Assembly (NCBI RefSeq): GCF_005435165.1
Contig: NZ_SGUC01000030.1
Span: forward strand, 1-37,857
Direction of reading: 5' to 3'
Source: Halorubrum sp. GN11_10-6_MGM
GTDB lineage: Archaea > Halobacteriota > Halobacteria > Halobacteriales > Haloferacaceae
DNA: 37,857 nt
In this document: in pieces, positions 1 to 8,014 of the stretch
Layout: every line of letters starts with the position of its first letter
How positions within the stretch are numbered: position 1 is the first letter of the stretch
The notes under the pieces: generated by a model
The model's database searches: none
Seen by the model: the letters and a program-made list of their open reading frames with translations, nothing else
Told to the model about the DNA's origin: nothing
Translations under genes and position numbers: made by a program

Positions 1-45
1 GCACAGCACCGCCCCGCACCTCACGCCTCCCCAGCCTCGTCGCTC

Positions 46-108
46 ACGCCCTGCGGGCGTTCGCGACTCCCTCGCGCGCGCTGCTTCGCGGTCGCCGACG
101 GCGACCGC
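46..108. repeat. intergenic hairpins at left window edge
   Basis: Two perfect inverted repeats lie here: 6-bp arms with a 3-nt loop at 46-60, and 9-bp arms with a 3-nt loop at 88-108. No convincing gene covers 1-174; the frames here are antisense shadows. The 9-bp-arm, 3-nt-loop shape matches hairpins in the second tnpB element (17285-17333 and 18771-18791), so this may belong to a dispersed palindrome family. Part of it could also act as a terminator for the minus-strand gene ending at 175. Confidence 0.5.
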
Positions 109-174
109 TCGCAGGCACGCGCCATCGCAAACGGTCCGGTAGCCGACTTTCGACAGAACGGCAGCGTCCCCCTT

Positions 175-909
175 TCAGAGCGCCTGCGATAACAGCACCG
201 CGTACGTGAACGCGTTGTAGATGCCGTGGACCAGCCCCGGCACGACCACGTTGTCCGTCCACTCGTAGAGCGCGCCGAGGACCGACCCGAGGACGATGAC
301 GACCCCGACGTACGCCCACTGCTCGACTGGCGTCCCGGAGACGGACGGGAGGTGTATCAGCCCGAACGCGAGGCTGGCGATGAGCACCGCGGGGACGGCG
401 TCGAACGCGCGCCGGACGCCGCCCTGGACGACGCCGCGGAACAGCAGCTCCTCGACCGGGCCGACGACCGCGAGCGACACCGCGATCATCGCGAGGTAGT
501 AGACCACGGGGTCGCCCGCGGGGACGACCGCCTGATTCTGGCCGGTCGAGAGCCCGAGCTGGTCGAGCGCGAACAGCGCGCCGTACTGGAACGCGAACAG
601 GACGATCCCGCCGCCGACGATGATCGCCGCTTCGCGGGCGTCCGGCCGGGAGACGCGGGCGAGCCCCCACTCGCCCGTGATCGCGAGGTAGCCGGCGACC
701 GCGACCGCGAACCCGCCGAACTGGAGCAGCGTCTGAAGGAGCTGGTAGCCGGTCGTGCCCTCGGACACCAGCCCGAGCGAGGCCGCCAGATCCGCCCCCG
801 GCGCGGTGATCGCGCTCGCGACGAGGAGCGCGAACACGATCGCGAACAGCGCGCTCGCGACGCTGAGCACCCGCTCGCCGACCGCCGAGGCCGAGAGGTC
901 GTCGCTCAT
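175..909 (-). CDS. CPBP-family intramembrane metalloprotease
   Basis: Integral membrane protein of the CPBP/CAAX-protease (Abi) family. Several hydrophobic helices span most of its roughly 244 residues. The family motifs are visible: an EE-LLFRG block (Glu-Glu then Arg) near residues 153-159, an FGLIHLP block with a probable metal-binding His about 30 residues later, and a third VHGIYNA block near the C-terminus. Known members cleave prenylated or other membrane substrates, or process bacteriocin-like peptides; the substrate here is unknown. I chose the ATG at 909 (MSDDL) because a TATA-like AGCTAAAC lies about 25-30 bp upstream at 933-940; an in-frame ATG at 921 adds four residues. An IS200/IS605 element begins only about 45 bp upstream of the start, so its promoter region may be altered. 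Confidence 0.85.
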   Translation of the reverse strand: MSDDLSASAVGERVLSVASALFAIVFALLVASAITAPGADLAASLGLVSEGTTGYQLLQTLLQFGGFAVAVAGYLAITGEWGLARVSRPDAREAAIIVGGGIVLFAFQYGALFALDQLGLSTGQNQAVVPAGDPVVYYLAMIAVSLAVVGPVEELLFRGVVQGGVRRAFDAVPAVLIASLAFGLIHLPSVSGTPVEQWAYVGVVIVLGSVLGALYEWTDNVVVPGLVHGIYNAFTYAVLLSQAL

Positions 910-956
910 TACCGGGGACACGGCTCGCGGGGGTTTAGCTGTACCGAGACACTAAT

Positions 957-1008
957 TCCCCTTCCTCAGCGAGCGCCGACCGAACAGGAAGTGCGAACAG
1001 GAAGGGGA
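957..1008 (+). repeat. left-end hairpin of tnpA/tnpB element copy 1
   Basis: TCCCCTTCCT (957-966) is perfectly complementary to AGGAAGGGGA (999-1008) around a 32-nt loop. Copy 2 keeps the same stem with a single change that still allows a wobble pair (18866-18857 with 18760-18751), which supports a structural role in recognition by the Y1 transposase. Confidence 0.65.
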
Positions 1009-1110
1009 TATAGCGTCGCACGGTTCTCATATATTCTACGGTTACAGGCTCACAGGCCAACGCAGTCGTAGCGTTTTTGCAGTAGGGTAGTATAGTAATA
1101 ACCGAACCCA

Positions 1111-1515
1111 ATGGCGTATGACCTCGACTCGGGTGCACACTCGACGTATTCCTTACACTACCACCTGATACTCACCACGAAGTATCGCCGCGGAGTGCTA
1201 ACCGAGGATCGAACCCAATTCCTTCGAGGGGTCATCAGCGGGTTCGCGGACAACTACGGTGTCGAACTGACCAACCTCGACGGAGAAGACGACCACGTTC
1301 ACATCCTGTTCCAAGCAAAACCTACCACAGACCTCGTGAAATTCATCAATACTGTCAAGGGCGCGACTGCCCGACGTATTCGGAACGAATACGAGGATGA
1401 ACTGAAGACCGAACTGTGGGGCGAGTCGTTCTGGAACGACTCGTACTGCCTCATCTCGACTGGGCAGGTGTCGCTGGATGTGCTGACACAGTACGTCGAG
1501 AACCAACGCGAGTAG
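1111..1515 (+). CDS. tnpA: IS200/IS605 Y1 transposase TnpA
   Basis: A 134-residue HUH-superfamily Y1 transposase of usual family length. It excises and inserts the element as single-stranded DNA. The HUH metal motif is His62-Val-His64 within DDHVHIL, and the nucleophile is probably Tyr128 in TQYVENQ on the C-terminal helix. The ATG at 1111 is preceded by AT-rich sequence (GTAGTATAGTAATAACC) that could be its promoter. It ends 4 bp before the tnpB ATG, so the two genes are probably cotranscribed. Nothing looks truncated. The left-end hairpin 957-1008 and right-end repeat 2716-2760 are the likely DNA substrates. Confidence 0.95.
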   Translation: MAYDLDSGAHSTYSLHYHLILTTKYRRGVLTEDRTQFLRGVISGFADNYGVELTNLDGEDDHVHILFQAKPTTDLVKFINTVKGATARRIRNEYEDELKTELWGESFWNDSYCLISTGQVSLDVLTQYVENQRE

Positions 1516-1519
1516 CATC

Positions 1520-2758
1520 ATGTACTACGCCTACAAGTATCGTCTCAAGCCGTCCGATGCCCACCGCGAGGAGTTGGACCGCCACCGAGACATTTGTAGG
1601 CAACTGTACAACCACACGCTCTACCGACTCAACGAGTACCAAGACGAACACGGCGAACTGCCGTCCATGACCACGCTACGGTCGGAAATCCCCGACCTCC
1701 AGAACTGGTGGGACGACCTCTCGGACGTGTACTCGAAAGTGCTCCAAACCGTCGTGGAACGCCTGTTCGACAACCTCAAAAGCCTCTCCAAACTCAAAGA
1801 GAACGGCTACGGCGTCGGCCAACTCAAGTGGAAGCCGCCACGGAAGTTCCGCAGTTTCACGTACAGTCAGTCTGGCTTCAAGCTCGACAAGAAGGGCGGT
1901 CAGACTGTCCTCTCACTCTCGAAACTCGCGGACATACCGATTCGGCTTCACCGCGCCATCCCCGACGACGCGACGCTCAAACAGGTCACGGTCAAGAAGG
2001 AACCGACGGGCGAGTGGTTCGCCACGTTCGGCGTCGAAATGGACCGAGAACCGCCCGAGCCGCCCGAGAATCCCGAACGGTGTGTCGGCATCGACGTGGG
2101 AATTCTCAAGTACGCCCACGACACCGACGGTACGGCAGTCGGGTCGCTCGACCTCTCGGACGAACGGGAACGACTGGAACGTGAACAGCGGTCCCTCTCA
2201 CAGAAAGAACACGGATCGAACAACTGGAAGCAACGGCAACGGGTCGCTGAGTGTCACGCCGACCTGCGACGGAAGCGGCGCGACTTTTTACACAAACTCT
2301 CGGCGTACTACGCCCGAGAGTACGACCTTGTGGCCGTCGAAGACCTGAACGTGAAGGGGATGCTCGAATCACCGTCGAACAGCCGCAACACGGCGTCTGC
2401 CGCGTGGCAGACATTCCTCTCGTTGCTCGAATACAAGTGTGAGCGAGAGGGGACGCACTTCGTGGCGGTCAACCCGAGAGGGACGACCAAGGAGTGCGCG
2501 TCGTGCGGCGTTTCGACCGATAAGCCGTTGTGGGTCCGTGAACACGCCTGTCCCGCCTGCGGGTTAGAGGTGGACCGGGACGCGAATGCGGCGTGGAACA
2601 TCCTTTCTCGCGGCCTCAAAGACGTAGGAGTGGGACACTCCGAATCAACGCCTGTGGAGACTGCGCTCTCTGTGGATACGCCTGTATCTGCAAAGCACGT
2701 CGTAGAAGCAGGAAGCCCTACCCTCAAGGAGCGAACACGCGGTGAGCGAGTAAGGTAG
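1520..2758 (+). CDS. tnpB: TnpB RNA-guided nuclease (IS605 OrfB), copy 1
   Basis: A 412-residue TnpB, typical length. The RuvC residues all appear present: Asp192 in GIDVGILKYA, Glu274 in VAVEDLN and Asp354 in DRDANAAWN. A four-cysteine zinc ribbon (C326, C329, C344, C347) sits between the second and third. TnpB proteins are guided by an RNA made from the element's right end and cut the empty donor site, helping element retention. Its stop TAG (2756-2758) lies inside the right-end inverted repeat, so the 3' end of the gene doubles as non-coding RNA sequence. It is clearly related to the copy at 17242-18528, with the catalytic core conserved and the C-terminal 30 residues divergent. Confidence 0.95.
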   Translation: MYYAYKYRLKPSDAHREELDRHRDICRQLYNHTLYRLNEYQDEHGELPSMTTLRSEIPDLQNWWDDLSDVYSKVLQTVVERLFDNLKSLSKLKENGYGVGQLKWKPPRKFRSFTYSQSGFKLDKKGGQTVLSLSKLADIPIRLHRAIPDDATLKQVTVKKEPTGEWFATFGVEMDREPPEPPENPERCVGIDVGILKYAHDTDGTAVGSLDLSDERERLEREQRSLSQKEHGSNNWKQRQRVAECHADLRRKRRDFLHKLSAYYAREYDLVAVEDLNVKGMLESPSNSRNTASAAWQTFLSLLEYKCEREGTHFVAVNPRGTTKECASCGVSTDKPLWVREHACPACGLEVDRDANAAWNILSRGLKDVGVGHSESTPVETALSVDTPVSAKHVVEAGSPTLKERTRGERVR

Positions 2759-2790
2759 GGTAGTTCACACGCACCGGAAGGGGATCGTCG
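2640..2790 (+). ncRNA. candidate omega/re-RNA of tnpB copy 1
   Basis: In this family the guide RNA overlaps the 3' end of tnpB, runs through the right end and takes its guide from the flank. The tail of tnpB here is unusually conserved at the DNA level with copy 2 (CCTCAAGGAGCGAAC and GTGAGCGAGTA blocks) and folds by a 7-bp inverted repeat. The guide would be roughly 2772-2790 (CACCGGAAGGGGATCGTCG). Haloarchaeal sense-overlapping transcripts at tnpB 3' ends are known. The 5' boundary is a guess. Confidence 0.45.
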
Positions 2791-2816
2791 GCGTCGACCT
2801 CGACTCGCGGAGCGAC

Positions 2817-4103
2817 TCAGTCGATCCGAAGCTCGCGCTTCTCCGCGACCGCCTCGGCCTCCGGGAAGTCGCCGCCGCCGAGCAGCCCGCGGGCCGCCTT
2901 CTTCCCCCACTCGACCGCGGGCTGGGTGAACGTCGAGACGCTCGCGAGCTCGCCGTACAGCACGCAGGCGGACTCCATCCCGAACAGGAGCTCGCCGAGC
3001 GCCCGCTCGTCGACGCGGTCGATCTCGACGCGCACGTTGGGGACGCCGGCGGCCGCGAGGCTCGCCTCCGTCGCCTCGAACTCCGCGTCGAGGAGCCCGC
3101 CGAGCGACGAGCCGCCGAGGTACGCGAGCCCGTCGAGGTCGGTCTCCGGAATCTCGACCGCGGCGCGTTCGGTGGGCCGGATAAGGGAGATCAACTTGTC
3201 CGGCGGCCCGGCGCGGTACAGCTGGAGCTGGGAGTGCTGGTCGGTGGCGCCGAGCGCGCGCGCCGGCGTCTGCCCCAGTCCGTCCTTCCCGAGGCTCTCG
3301 GCCCACAGCTGGGCGAACCACTCCGCGAACGTCTCCAGCGACTCCGCGTACGGCATGACGGCGTTCGTGCGCGCGCCGCGCTCCGCGAGCGCGTACGTCG
3401 CCGCGCCGTAGGCGTAGGCGGGCGACTCGTACAGCGAGCCCGCGAGCGATTCCATCCCGTCGCGCCCCCCGGCGAGGACGGCCTCGACGTCGTGACCCTG
3501 GAGCGCGGCGACCGCGAGGCCGACCGTCGAGAGCGCGGAGAAGCGCCCGGGAACGCCGTCGGGGACCGGGAGCGAGGGGAGGTCGTGGCGGTCGGCCAGA
3601 TCGCGGAGGTTCCCCGACTCGCCCGTGGTGACGAGGGTGCGCTCGGTCCAGTCGACGCCTGCGTCGGCCATCGCCTCGCGCACGACGAGGAAGTTCGCCA
3701 GCGTCTCCGCCGTCGTCCCCGACTTCGAGACCACGTTGACGACGGTGTCGCCGAGCGGGAGGTCGGCGAGCAGGGCCCGGGTGTCGTCGGGGTCGACGTT
3801 GTCGAGGACGTAGGCGTCCACGTCGCTTTCGAGGGCGTTCGACAGCGTCGCCGCGCCGAGCGCGCTGCCGCCGATACCGACCGTCAGCACGGCCTCGGGG
3901 CGGTCGAAGCTATCGACCGCGGCGCGGATAGCGTCCGGGTCCGCGGTCTCGGGGAGGGTCAGGGCGGCGTACCCGAACTCGTCGTCCGCCATCCCGGCCG
4001 CGATCCGCTCGTGCGCGGCCGCGACGCGGTCGTCGAGCCTGTCCAGCGTCGCCGTCGTGAGCCCGGGAGTCGTCTCCAGGGCGTTGCCGAGGTCCACTCG
4101 CAT
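2817..4103 (-). CDS. pgi: glucose-6-phosphate isomerase
   Basis: A 428-residue phosphoglucose isomerase interconverting glucose 6-phosphate and fructose 6-phosphate in the cytosol. The SIS-type sugar-phosphate motifs are present: GIGGSALGA (about residues 76-84), SKSGTTAET (126-134), an ESLGKDG segment, the TDQHSQLQLY block with the probable catalytic His, and the C-terminal EWGKKAA Lys signature. The frame stays open upstream to 5285, but that part is antisense to the DoxX-like gene. The ATG at 4103 (MRVDLGNALE) gives the expected family length and follows a short AT-rich stretch (GCGACTTAAAAACAG read from the opposite strand) suitable for a promoter. Haloarchaea use this enzyme in gluconeogenesis and in feeding the semi-phosphorylative Entner-Doudoroff route. 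Confidence 0.95.
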   Translation of the reverse strand: MRVDLGNALETTPGLTTATLDRLDDRVAAAHERIAAGMADDEFGYAALTLPETADPDAIRAAVDSFDRPEAVLTVGIGGSALGAATLSNALESDVDAYVLDNVDPDDTRALLADLPLGDTVVNVVSKSGTTAETLANFLVVREAMADAGVDWTERTLVTTGESGNLRDLADRHDLPSLPVPDGVPGRFSALSTVGLAVAALQGHDVEAVLAGGRDGMESLAGSLYESPAYAYGAATYALAERGARTNAVMPYAESLETFAEWFAQLWAESLGKDGLGQTPARALGATDQHSQLQLYRAGPPDKLISLIRPTERAAVEIPETDLDGLAYLGGSSLGGLLDAEFEATEASLAAAGVPNVRVEIDRVDERALGELLFGMESACVLYGELASVSTFTQPAVEWGKKAARGLLGGGDFPEAEAVAEKRELRID

Positions 4104-4156
4104 GCGTGTCCCACCGCGCGAGAGCGACTTAAAAACAGGCGCCGAAGGCGCCGCGG

Positions 4157-5260
4157 TCAGTCGGCCGCGAGCGCCGATCCGTCCTCGTCGTCGAGCGCGG
4201 GGCGACCGAACCAGCGGTCGAACGCGAGCGGGCCGGACCCGAGCGTGAAGACGGCCGAGGCCATCCCGAACAGCGCGACGTGAGCGAGGACCGGGTCGTC
4301 CGGGAGCCCGAACAGCGTCGTGGTGAACAGGACGAACGAGAGCGCGACCGCGCCGCGGGTGAAGAAGCCGGCGATCAGCGCGAGCCCCACGGCGATCTCG
4401 GTCACGCCGGCGCCGACGACCCACAGTCCCGGGTCGACCGGGACGACCGACGTTAGGTCGTACTTCTCGACGACGAGCAGCGCGCTCCCCGGGTCGGCGA
4501 GCTTCTGGATCAGCCCGAGGTAGACGAACGAGACGCCCATCCCGACGCGGAGCACCGTCGGCACGTACCGCCGCAGCGGGGCGGTCGACTCGTCGAGGAA
4601 CGACTTCAGGTGGTGGACGGGGTCGACCCGGCCGTAGTACGATCCGGGCGTGCTCGCGACCGCCAGCAGCATGTCGTCGGCGCTCGGGCGGCCGCCTCCG
4701 AGGACCGCCAGCGCGACGAACACGGGGACGAACTCCACCGCGAGGAAGACGAGCGGGTCGACGGCGAGGAACACCCACGCGTAGGTCAAGAGGCCGACGA
4801 CCGAGACGATCCGCGTCGCGAGCCCGAAGAGGACCGCGAAGCCGAGTCCGATGAAGAGGACGCGGAGGAGCGGGCTCGCCCCGGGGTCGAACGCGAGCGT
4901 CGGCGCGAACAGGTACCCTTGGAAGCCGGCACCGACGAGGGGGAGCCCGACCGCGAGCCGGAGCATCCACGGGACGAGGTCGGCGTAGCCGGCGAGCGTC
5001 TCGCGGAGGACGACGACGTCGGTGATCGTGGGGCGGACTCGGAGGTACACGGCCAGTCCGGCGACGGCGAGGAGCCCGGATCCCGCGAACAGCGCCGCGT
5101 TGAACGGATCGGAGAGCACCTCGGCGGTGAACACGACCGCGTCGAGGGGGTCGCCCGAGTCCTCGGTGACGTAGTCGACGTGGGCCGCGACCGGCCGCGC
5201 AGCGAGCGTCGCGAGCAGCGCGAGCGCGGCGACGGCCGCCGATCGGTGGCGAACGGACAT
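4157..5260 (-). CDS. DoxX-family multi-spanning membrane protein
   Basis: A 367-residue integral membrane protein with an N-terminal signal-like helix (residues 8-27, ending in PVAAHVDY) and about eight further hydrophobic segments. The C-terminal half (about 230-350) has the DoxX-like pattern: VLRVGMGVSFVYLGLIQK, then an AGVTEIAVGLALIAGFFTRG helix pair and a final FGLPDDPVLAHVALFG segment. DoxX relatives were named from a thiosulfate:quinone oxidoreductase subunit, but most are uncharacterised, so I assign no reaction. It reads toward pgi with a gap of about 50 bp. Its upstream gap holds the 23-bp tandem repeat array. Confidence 0.8.
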   Translation of the reverse strand: MSVRHRSAAVAALALLATLAARPVAAHVDYVTEDSGDPLDAVVFTAEVLSDPFNAALFAGSGLLAVAGLAVYLRVRPTITDVVVLRETLAGYADLVPWMLRLAVGLPLVGAGFQGYLFAPTLAFDPGASPLLRVLFIGLGFAVLFGLATRIVSVVGLLTYAWVFLAVDPLVFLAVEFVPVFVALAVLGGGRPSADDMLLAVASTPGSYYGRVDPVHHLKSFLDESTAPLRRYVPTVLRVGMGVSFVYLGLIQKLADPGSALLVVEKYDLTSVVPVDPGLWVVGAGVTEIAVGLALIAGFFTRGAVALSFVLFTTTLFGLPDDPVLAHVALFGMASAVFTLGSGPLAFDRWFGRPALDDEDGSALAAD

Positions 5261-5327
5261 ACTCCCAAGTACGGGCCGGACGCACCTAACGGTATTTCTT
5301 CACGAACGATTGGAGAGGACCCTGAGG

Positions 5328-5489
5328 CGACCGTTTCGCCCCGTCGAGAGCGGTCGGTTCGCCCCGTCGAGAGCGGTCGGTTCGCCCCGTCGACCCCCGC
5401 CGGTTCGCCCCGTCGAGAGCGGTCGGTTCGCCCCGTCGACCCCCGCCGGTTCGCCCCGTCGACCTCCCGCCGATTTGCCGCGTCGAGCC
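5328..5489. repeat. 23-bp tandem repeat array, about 7 units
   Basis: Units of 23 bp run at 5328-5350, 5351-5373, 5374-5396, 5397-5419, 5420-5442 and 5443-5465, with a degenerate seventh to about 5489. The core GGTTCGCCCCGTCGA is almost invariant; the last three bases alternate between GAG and CCC. There are no unique spacers, so this is not CRISPR. It fills the gap between the 5' end of the DoxX-like gene and the 3' end of the methyltransferase gene. Confidence 0.9.
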
Positions 5490-5496
5490 CCGTCGA

Positions 5497-6057
5497 TTAC
5501 GGCGCTCGCGCGACGAGCGCGAACGTCTCGGTCCGCGTCTCGGCGCGCTCGACGTCGAATCCGGCGTCGGCGAGCGCGTCGTGTGCGTCGCTCACGGAAA
5601 AGCGCTCGTCGACCGGCGGCCCGTGCTCGCCGTCGCCGTCGGCCGACCAGTCGAAGATGACGAGCCGTCCGTCCGAGCGGAGGACGCGAGCGACCTCCTC
5701 GATCGCCTCCGGGCTCGCGAACTCGTGGTACGTCATCGTCGAGAACGCGCCGTCGAGCTCGCCGTCCGCGAACGGGAGGTCCGACACGTCGCTCGCGACG
5801 AGATCGACGTTGTCGGGGACGCCCTTCTCGCGGTAGTACTCGTGCATCTCGGACTGAACGTCGACGCCGTAGACGGTCTCGGCGTGCTCGGCGACGTCGT
5901 CGGTGTAGAAGCCGGTTCCGCTGCCGAGATCGGCGAGGACGCCGAACGCGTCGGCCGCGAACGGACCGATCAGCTCCTCGGCGGACACCCAGCGATACCG
6001 CACCGCCGGGCGCTCCAAGCGATCGGCGCCGTCGGCGTCGAACGTGTGAAATCCCAT
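5497..6057 (-). CDS. class I SAM-dependent methyltransferase
   Basis: A 186-residue Rossmann-fold methyltransferase. Motif I (LADLGSGTGFYT, about residues 41-52) binds S-adenosylmethionine. The acidic end of strand 2 is YGVDVQSEM, motif II/III is DLPFADGELDGAFSTMTYHEF, and a C-terminal VLRSDGRLVIFDW strand follows. The order matches small Methyltransf_11-type enzymes. The substrate cannot be read from sequence. The ATG at 6057 (MGFHTFDAD) fits the family N-terminus, and an AT-richer block (TTTTAGTGCTCCGCAC on the minus strand) lies about 15-30 bp upstream. Its stop abuts the 23-bp repeat array. Confidence 0.88.
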   Translation of the reverse strand: MGFHTFDADGADRLERPAVRYRWVSAEELIGPFAADAFGVLADLGSGTGFYTDDVAEHAETVYGVDVQSEMHEYYREKGVPDNVDLVASDVSDLPFADGELDGAFSTMTYHEFASPEAIEEVARVLRSDGRLVIFDWSADGDGEHGPPVDERFSVSDAHDALADAGFDVERAETRTETFALVARAP

Positions 6058-6144
6058 GGCCGGTATTGTGTGCGGAGCACTAAAACGCGTCCGGTCGCGC
6101 GGCGATCGTTCTCGGGTCCGCGTCGAACGGTCCCCGACTGCGTC

Positions 6145-7287
6145 TCACCACTCCGGTTCCAGCGCCTCGACGAGCCGGTCGATCTCGGCCTCGGTCGAGA
6201 CGGCGTGGACCGACGCCCGGATCCCGTTCGGGTGCGGCAGCGACCGCACGACGATGTCCTCTCCGGCGAGCCGCTCGACGGTCGCTTCCGGGTCGTCGAC
6301 GTCGATCGTGACGAGCCCCGACTCGTAGTCTCGCGGGCTGAGAAGTCGTCCCTCGGGAACGCCGTCCTTGAGTCGGTCGGTGAGCGACTCGATCCGCGAC
6401 TCGATCGCGTCGAGGCCGACGGCGTCGATCGCGTCGAGCGCCTCGACGAGCCCGACGTGCGCCGCCGCCGTGGTCGTCCCGATCTCGAACCGCCCCGCGG
6501 CGGGCTTGAACTCGATCTCGTCGCCGGTCGGGTCCTCGACGCCCCGGTAGCCGACGGCGCGCGGTGCGAGGTCGGCCGCGGCGTCGCGGTCGACGTAGAG
6601 GAAGCCGGCGCCCCACGGGCCGAGCGTCCACTTGTGACCGGCCGCGGCGACCGCGTCGGCCCCCCACTCGCTCACGTCCATCGCGACCTGCCCGGGGGAC
6701 TGGACCGCGTCGACGAGGGTGAACGCGCCCGCCTCGTTCGCGACCTCGACGAGGTCGGCGACCGGGAGGCGAGTCCCGTGCGTCCACGTGATCGCGCTGA
6801 AACAGACGAGCCGGGCGTCTTCGACCGCCTCGGCGTACGCGTCGCGGTCGACGCGCCCGCTCTCGGTTTCGAGCACGCGCACCTCGACGCCCTCGCGTTC
6901 GAGCCGCTTCCACGGGAGGACCCCGGCCGGGTGTTCGAGGTCGGTCCGAACGACGACGTCGCCCGGCTCCCAGTCGATCGCGCCGGCGACGCGGTTGATC
7001 CCGTCGGTGGTGCTCTCGGTCAGCGCGATCTCTTCGGACTCCGCGCCGACGAACGCCGCGATCCGCTCGCGCACGCGGTCGTACGTCTCGAACGCGTGAC
7101 CGTACGGATCGGTCGTCGCGGACTCGTACTCGTGGTCCTCGACGAACGACGCGGCCGCCTCGACGACGTACTCCGGGCTCGGCCCGTGCGCGCCGAAGTT
7201 GAAGTACGCCGCGTCGCCGAGCGCCGGGACGTCCGCGCGAAGCTCTCTCGGGGTCATACCGTCGTCGTCGAGTTGGATCGTTCTCAT
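6145..7287 (-). CDS. class V aminotransferase-fold PLP enzyme
   Basis: A 380-residue PLP-dependent enzyme of the aminotransferase class V / cysteine desulfurase-like superfamily. The PLP lysine is Lys219 in AAAGHKWTLGPWG, with the cofactor Asp193 in LVDAVQS. An N-terminal YFNFGAHGPSP block and a TESTTDGINRV phosphate-binding segment also fit. I do not see the Cys-containing loop of a true SufS, so a desulfurase role is not supported. Isopenicillin-N epimerase-like or kynureninase-like haloarchaeal paralogues are plausible alternatives. ATG at 7287 is used; an in-frame ATG at 7257 would shorten it by ten residues and still begin before the conserved domain. Confidence 0.85.
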   Translation of the reverse strand: MRTIQLDDDGMTPRELRADVPALGDAAYFNFGAHGPSPEYVVEAAASFVEDHEYESATTDPYGHAFETYDRVRERIAAFVGAESEEIALTESTTDGINRVAGAIDWEPGDVVVRTDLEHPAGVLPWKRLEREGVEVRVLETESGRVDRDAYAEAVEDARLVCFSAITWTHGTRLPVADLVEVANEAGAFTLVDAVQSPGQVAMDVSEWGADAVAAAGHKWTLGPWGAGFLYVDRDAAADLAPRAVGYRGVEDPTGDEIEFKPAAGRFEIGTTTAAAHVGLVEALDAIDAVGLDAIESRIESLTDRLKDGVPEGRLLSPRDYESGLVTIDVDDPEATVERLAGEDIVVRSLPHPNGIRASVHAVSTEAEIDRLVEALEPEW

Positions 7288-7413
7288 GGTGTCGGTTTCG
7301 GCGACTCGGGCCGCGACGGGCGGACCGTGACCGCGACGACGGGTGGGCCTGACCGCGAGGTCGACCCGTGATCGCGTCCCGAGTGGTTCGGCGTGCGACT
7401 CCTTCGGAGACGT

Positions 7414-7752
7414 TCAGGCGGTGTGTTCGCCGACCGCGTCCGCCAGCGCCTGCTCGCTCTGTGCGCCGACCATGCGCTCGACGAGTTCACCGTCCGCGAA
7501 CACGAGCAGCGTCGGGATGCCCTGAACGCCGTACTCCCCGGCCAGCGCCTGGTGGACGTCGACGTCGACCTTCAGCACCGCCGCGTCGGTGTCCTCCGCG
7601 ACCGCCTCGACGGCGGGCTCCATCATCTGACACGGGCCGCACCAGTCGGCGTAGAAGTCGATGAGGACGACGCCGTCAGCGACGTGTTCGTCGAACGCGG
7701 CGGCGTCGGTCAGCTGGATCGGTTCCGCGGGGGTCGCTTCTGTCGAACTCAT
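7414..7752 (-). CDS. trxA: thioredoxin
   Basis: A 112-residue thioredoxin, a cytosolic dithiol-disulfide reductant. The active site WCGPC gives Cys38 and Cys41, preceded by the usual VLIDFYAD strand, and the cis-Pro is in QGIPTLLVF. The frame is open further upstream, but the ATG at 7752 (MSSTEATP) gives a normal length and has a TATA-like CCGTTATTACC at 7774-7784, about 25-30 bp upstream. It stands alone, with a repeat-bearing gap separating it from the aIF1A gene upstream. Confidence 0.95.
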   Translation of the reverse strand: MSSTEATPAEPIQLTDAAAFDEHVADGVVLIDFYADWCGPCQMMEPAVEAVAEDTDAAVLKVDVDVHQALAGEYGVQGIPTLLVFADGELVERMVGAQSEQALADAVGEHTA

Positions 7753-7820
7753 ACCCAGCCGTACGCGCCTCGTGGTAATAACGGTTTTGGATAGAAACCA
7801 CAATACTACGAGAGAAAGCC

Positions 7821-7877
7821 GCGCGTCGTCGGTCCGGCCGCGCGTCGTCAGCCCGTCGGCACGTCGTCAGCCCGCCG
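7821..7877. repeat. 19-bp imperfect tandem triplication
   Basis: Three adjacent 19-bp units (7821-7839, 7840-7858, 7859-7877) share the form GCGCGTCGTCAGCCCGTCG with a few substitutions. They lie in the 262-bp gap 7753-8014 between the thioredoxin start and the aIF1A stop, where I see no gene. Confidence 0.7.
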
Positions 7878-8014
7878 TCGACGCGACACGAGCCGATACG
7901 GTCGCTGTCGGCGTTCGAGATCCCGCGCGACCGGGCGAGCCGACGCTCGAACGGACCGCGTCGAGGGAATGAAAGAGATCGCAAAAGCGGATCGACGGCC
8001 GCGCGGCGCGCTGA

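Larger units (their letters stand above)
956..2771 (+). mobile_element. IS200/IS605-family element with tnpA and tnpB (copy 1)
   Basis: The left end is set by comparison with the second element in this window: both share TCCCCTTCCTCA preceded by CTAA. At the right end the shared block finishes in GGGTAGTTCACAC at about 2770, after which the two loci diverge. The left end carries a 10-bp inverted repeat (957-966 with 999-1008), the kind of subterminal hairpin that TnpA binds. The right end has a 7-bp inverted repeat (2716-2722 with 2754-2760). No target duplication is seen, as expected for single-strand peel-and-paste transposition. Both coding genes look intact, so the element may be active. 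End positions are good to a few bases. Confidence 0.85.

Noticed and set aside
2817-5285. A single 822-residue minus-strand protein spanning pgi and the region upstream
   Set aside because: Only the last 428 residues are phosphoglucose isomerase with a proper ATG at 4103. The rest is Arg/Pro-rich antisense or out-of-frame reading of the DoxX-like gene, a normal artefact of GC-rich DNA.
5328-5489. CRISPR array
   Set aside because: Units are contiguous 23-bp repeats without unique spacers, and no cas genes are nearby.
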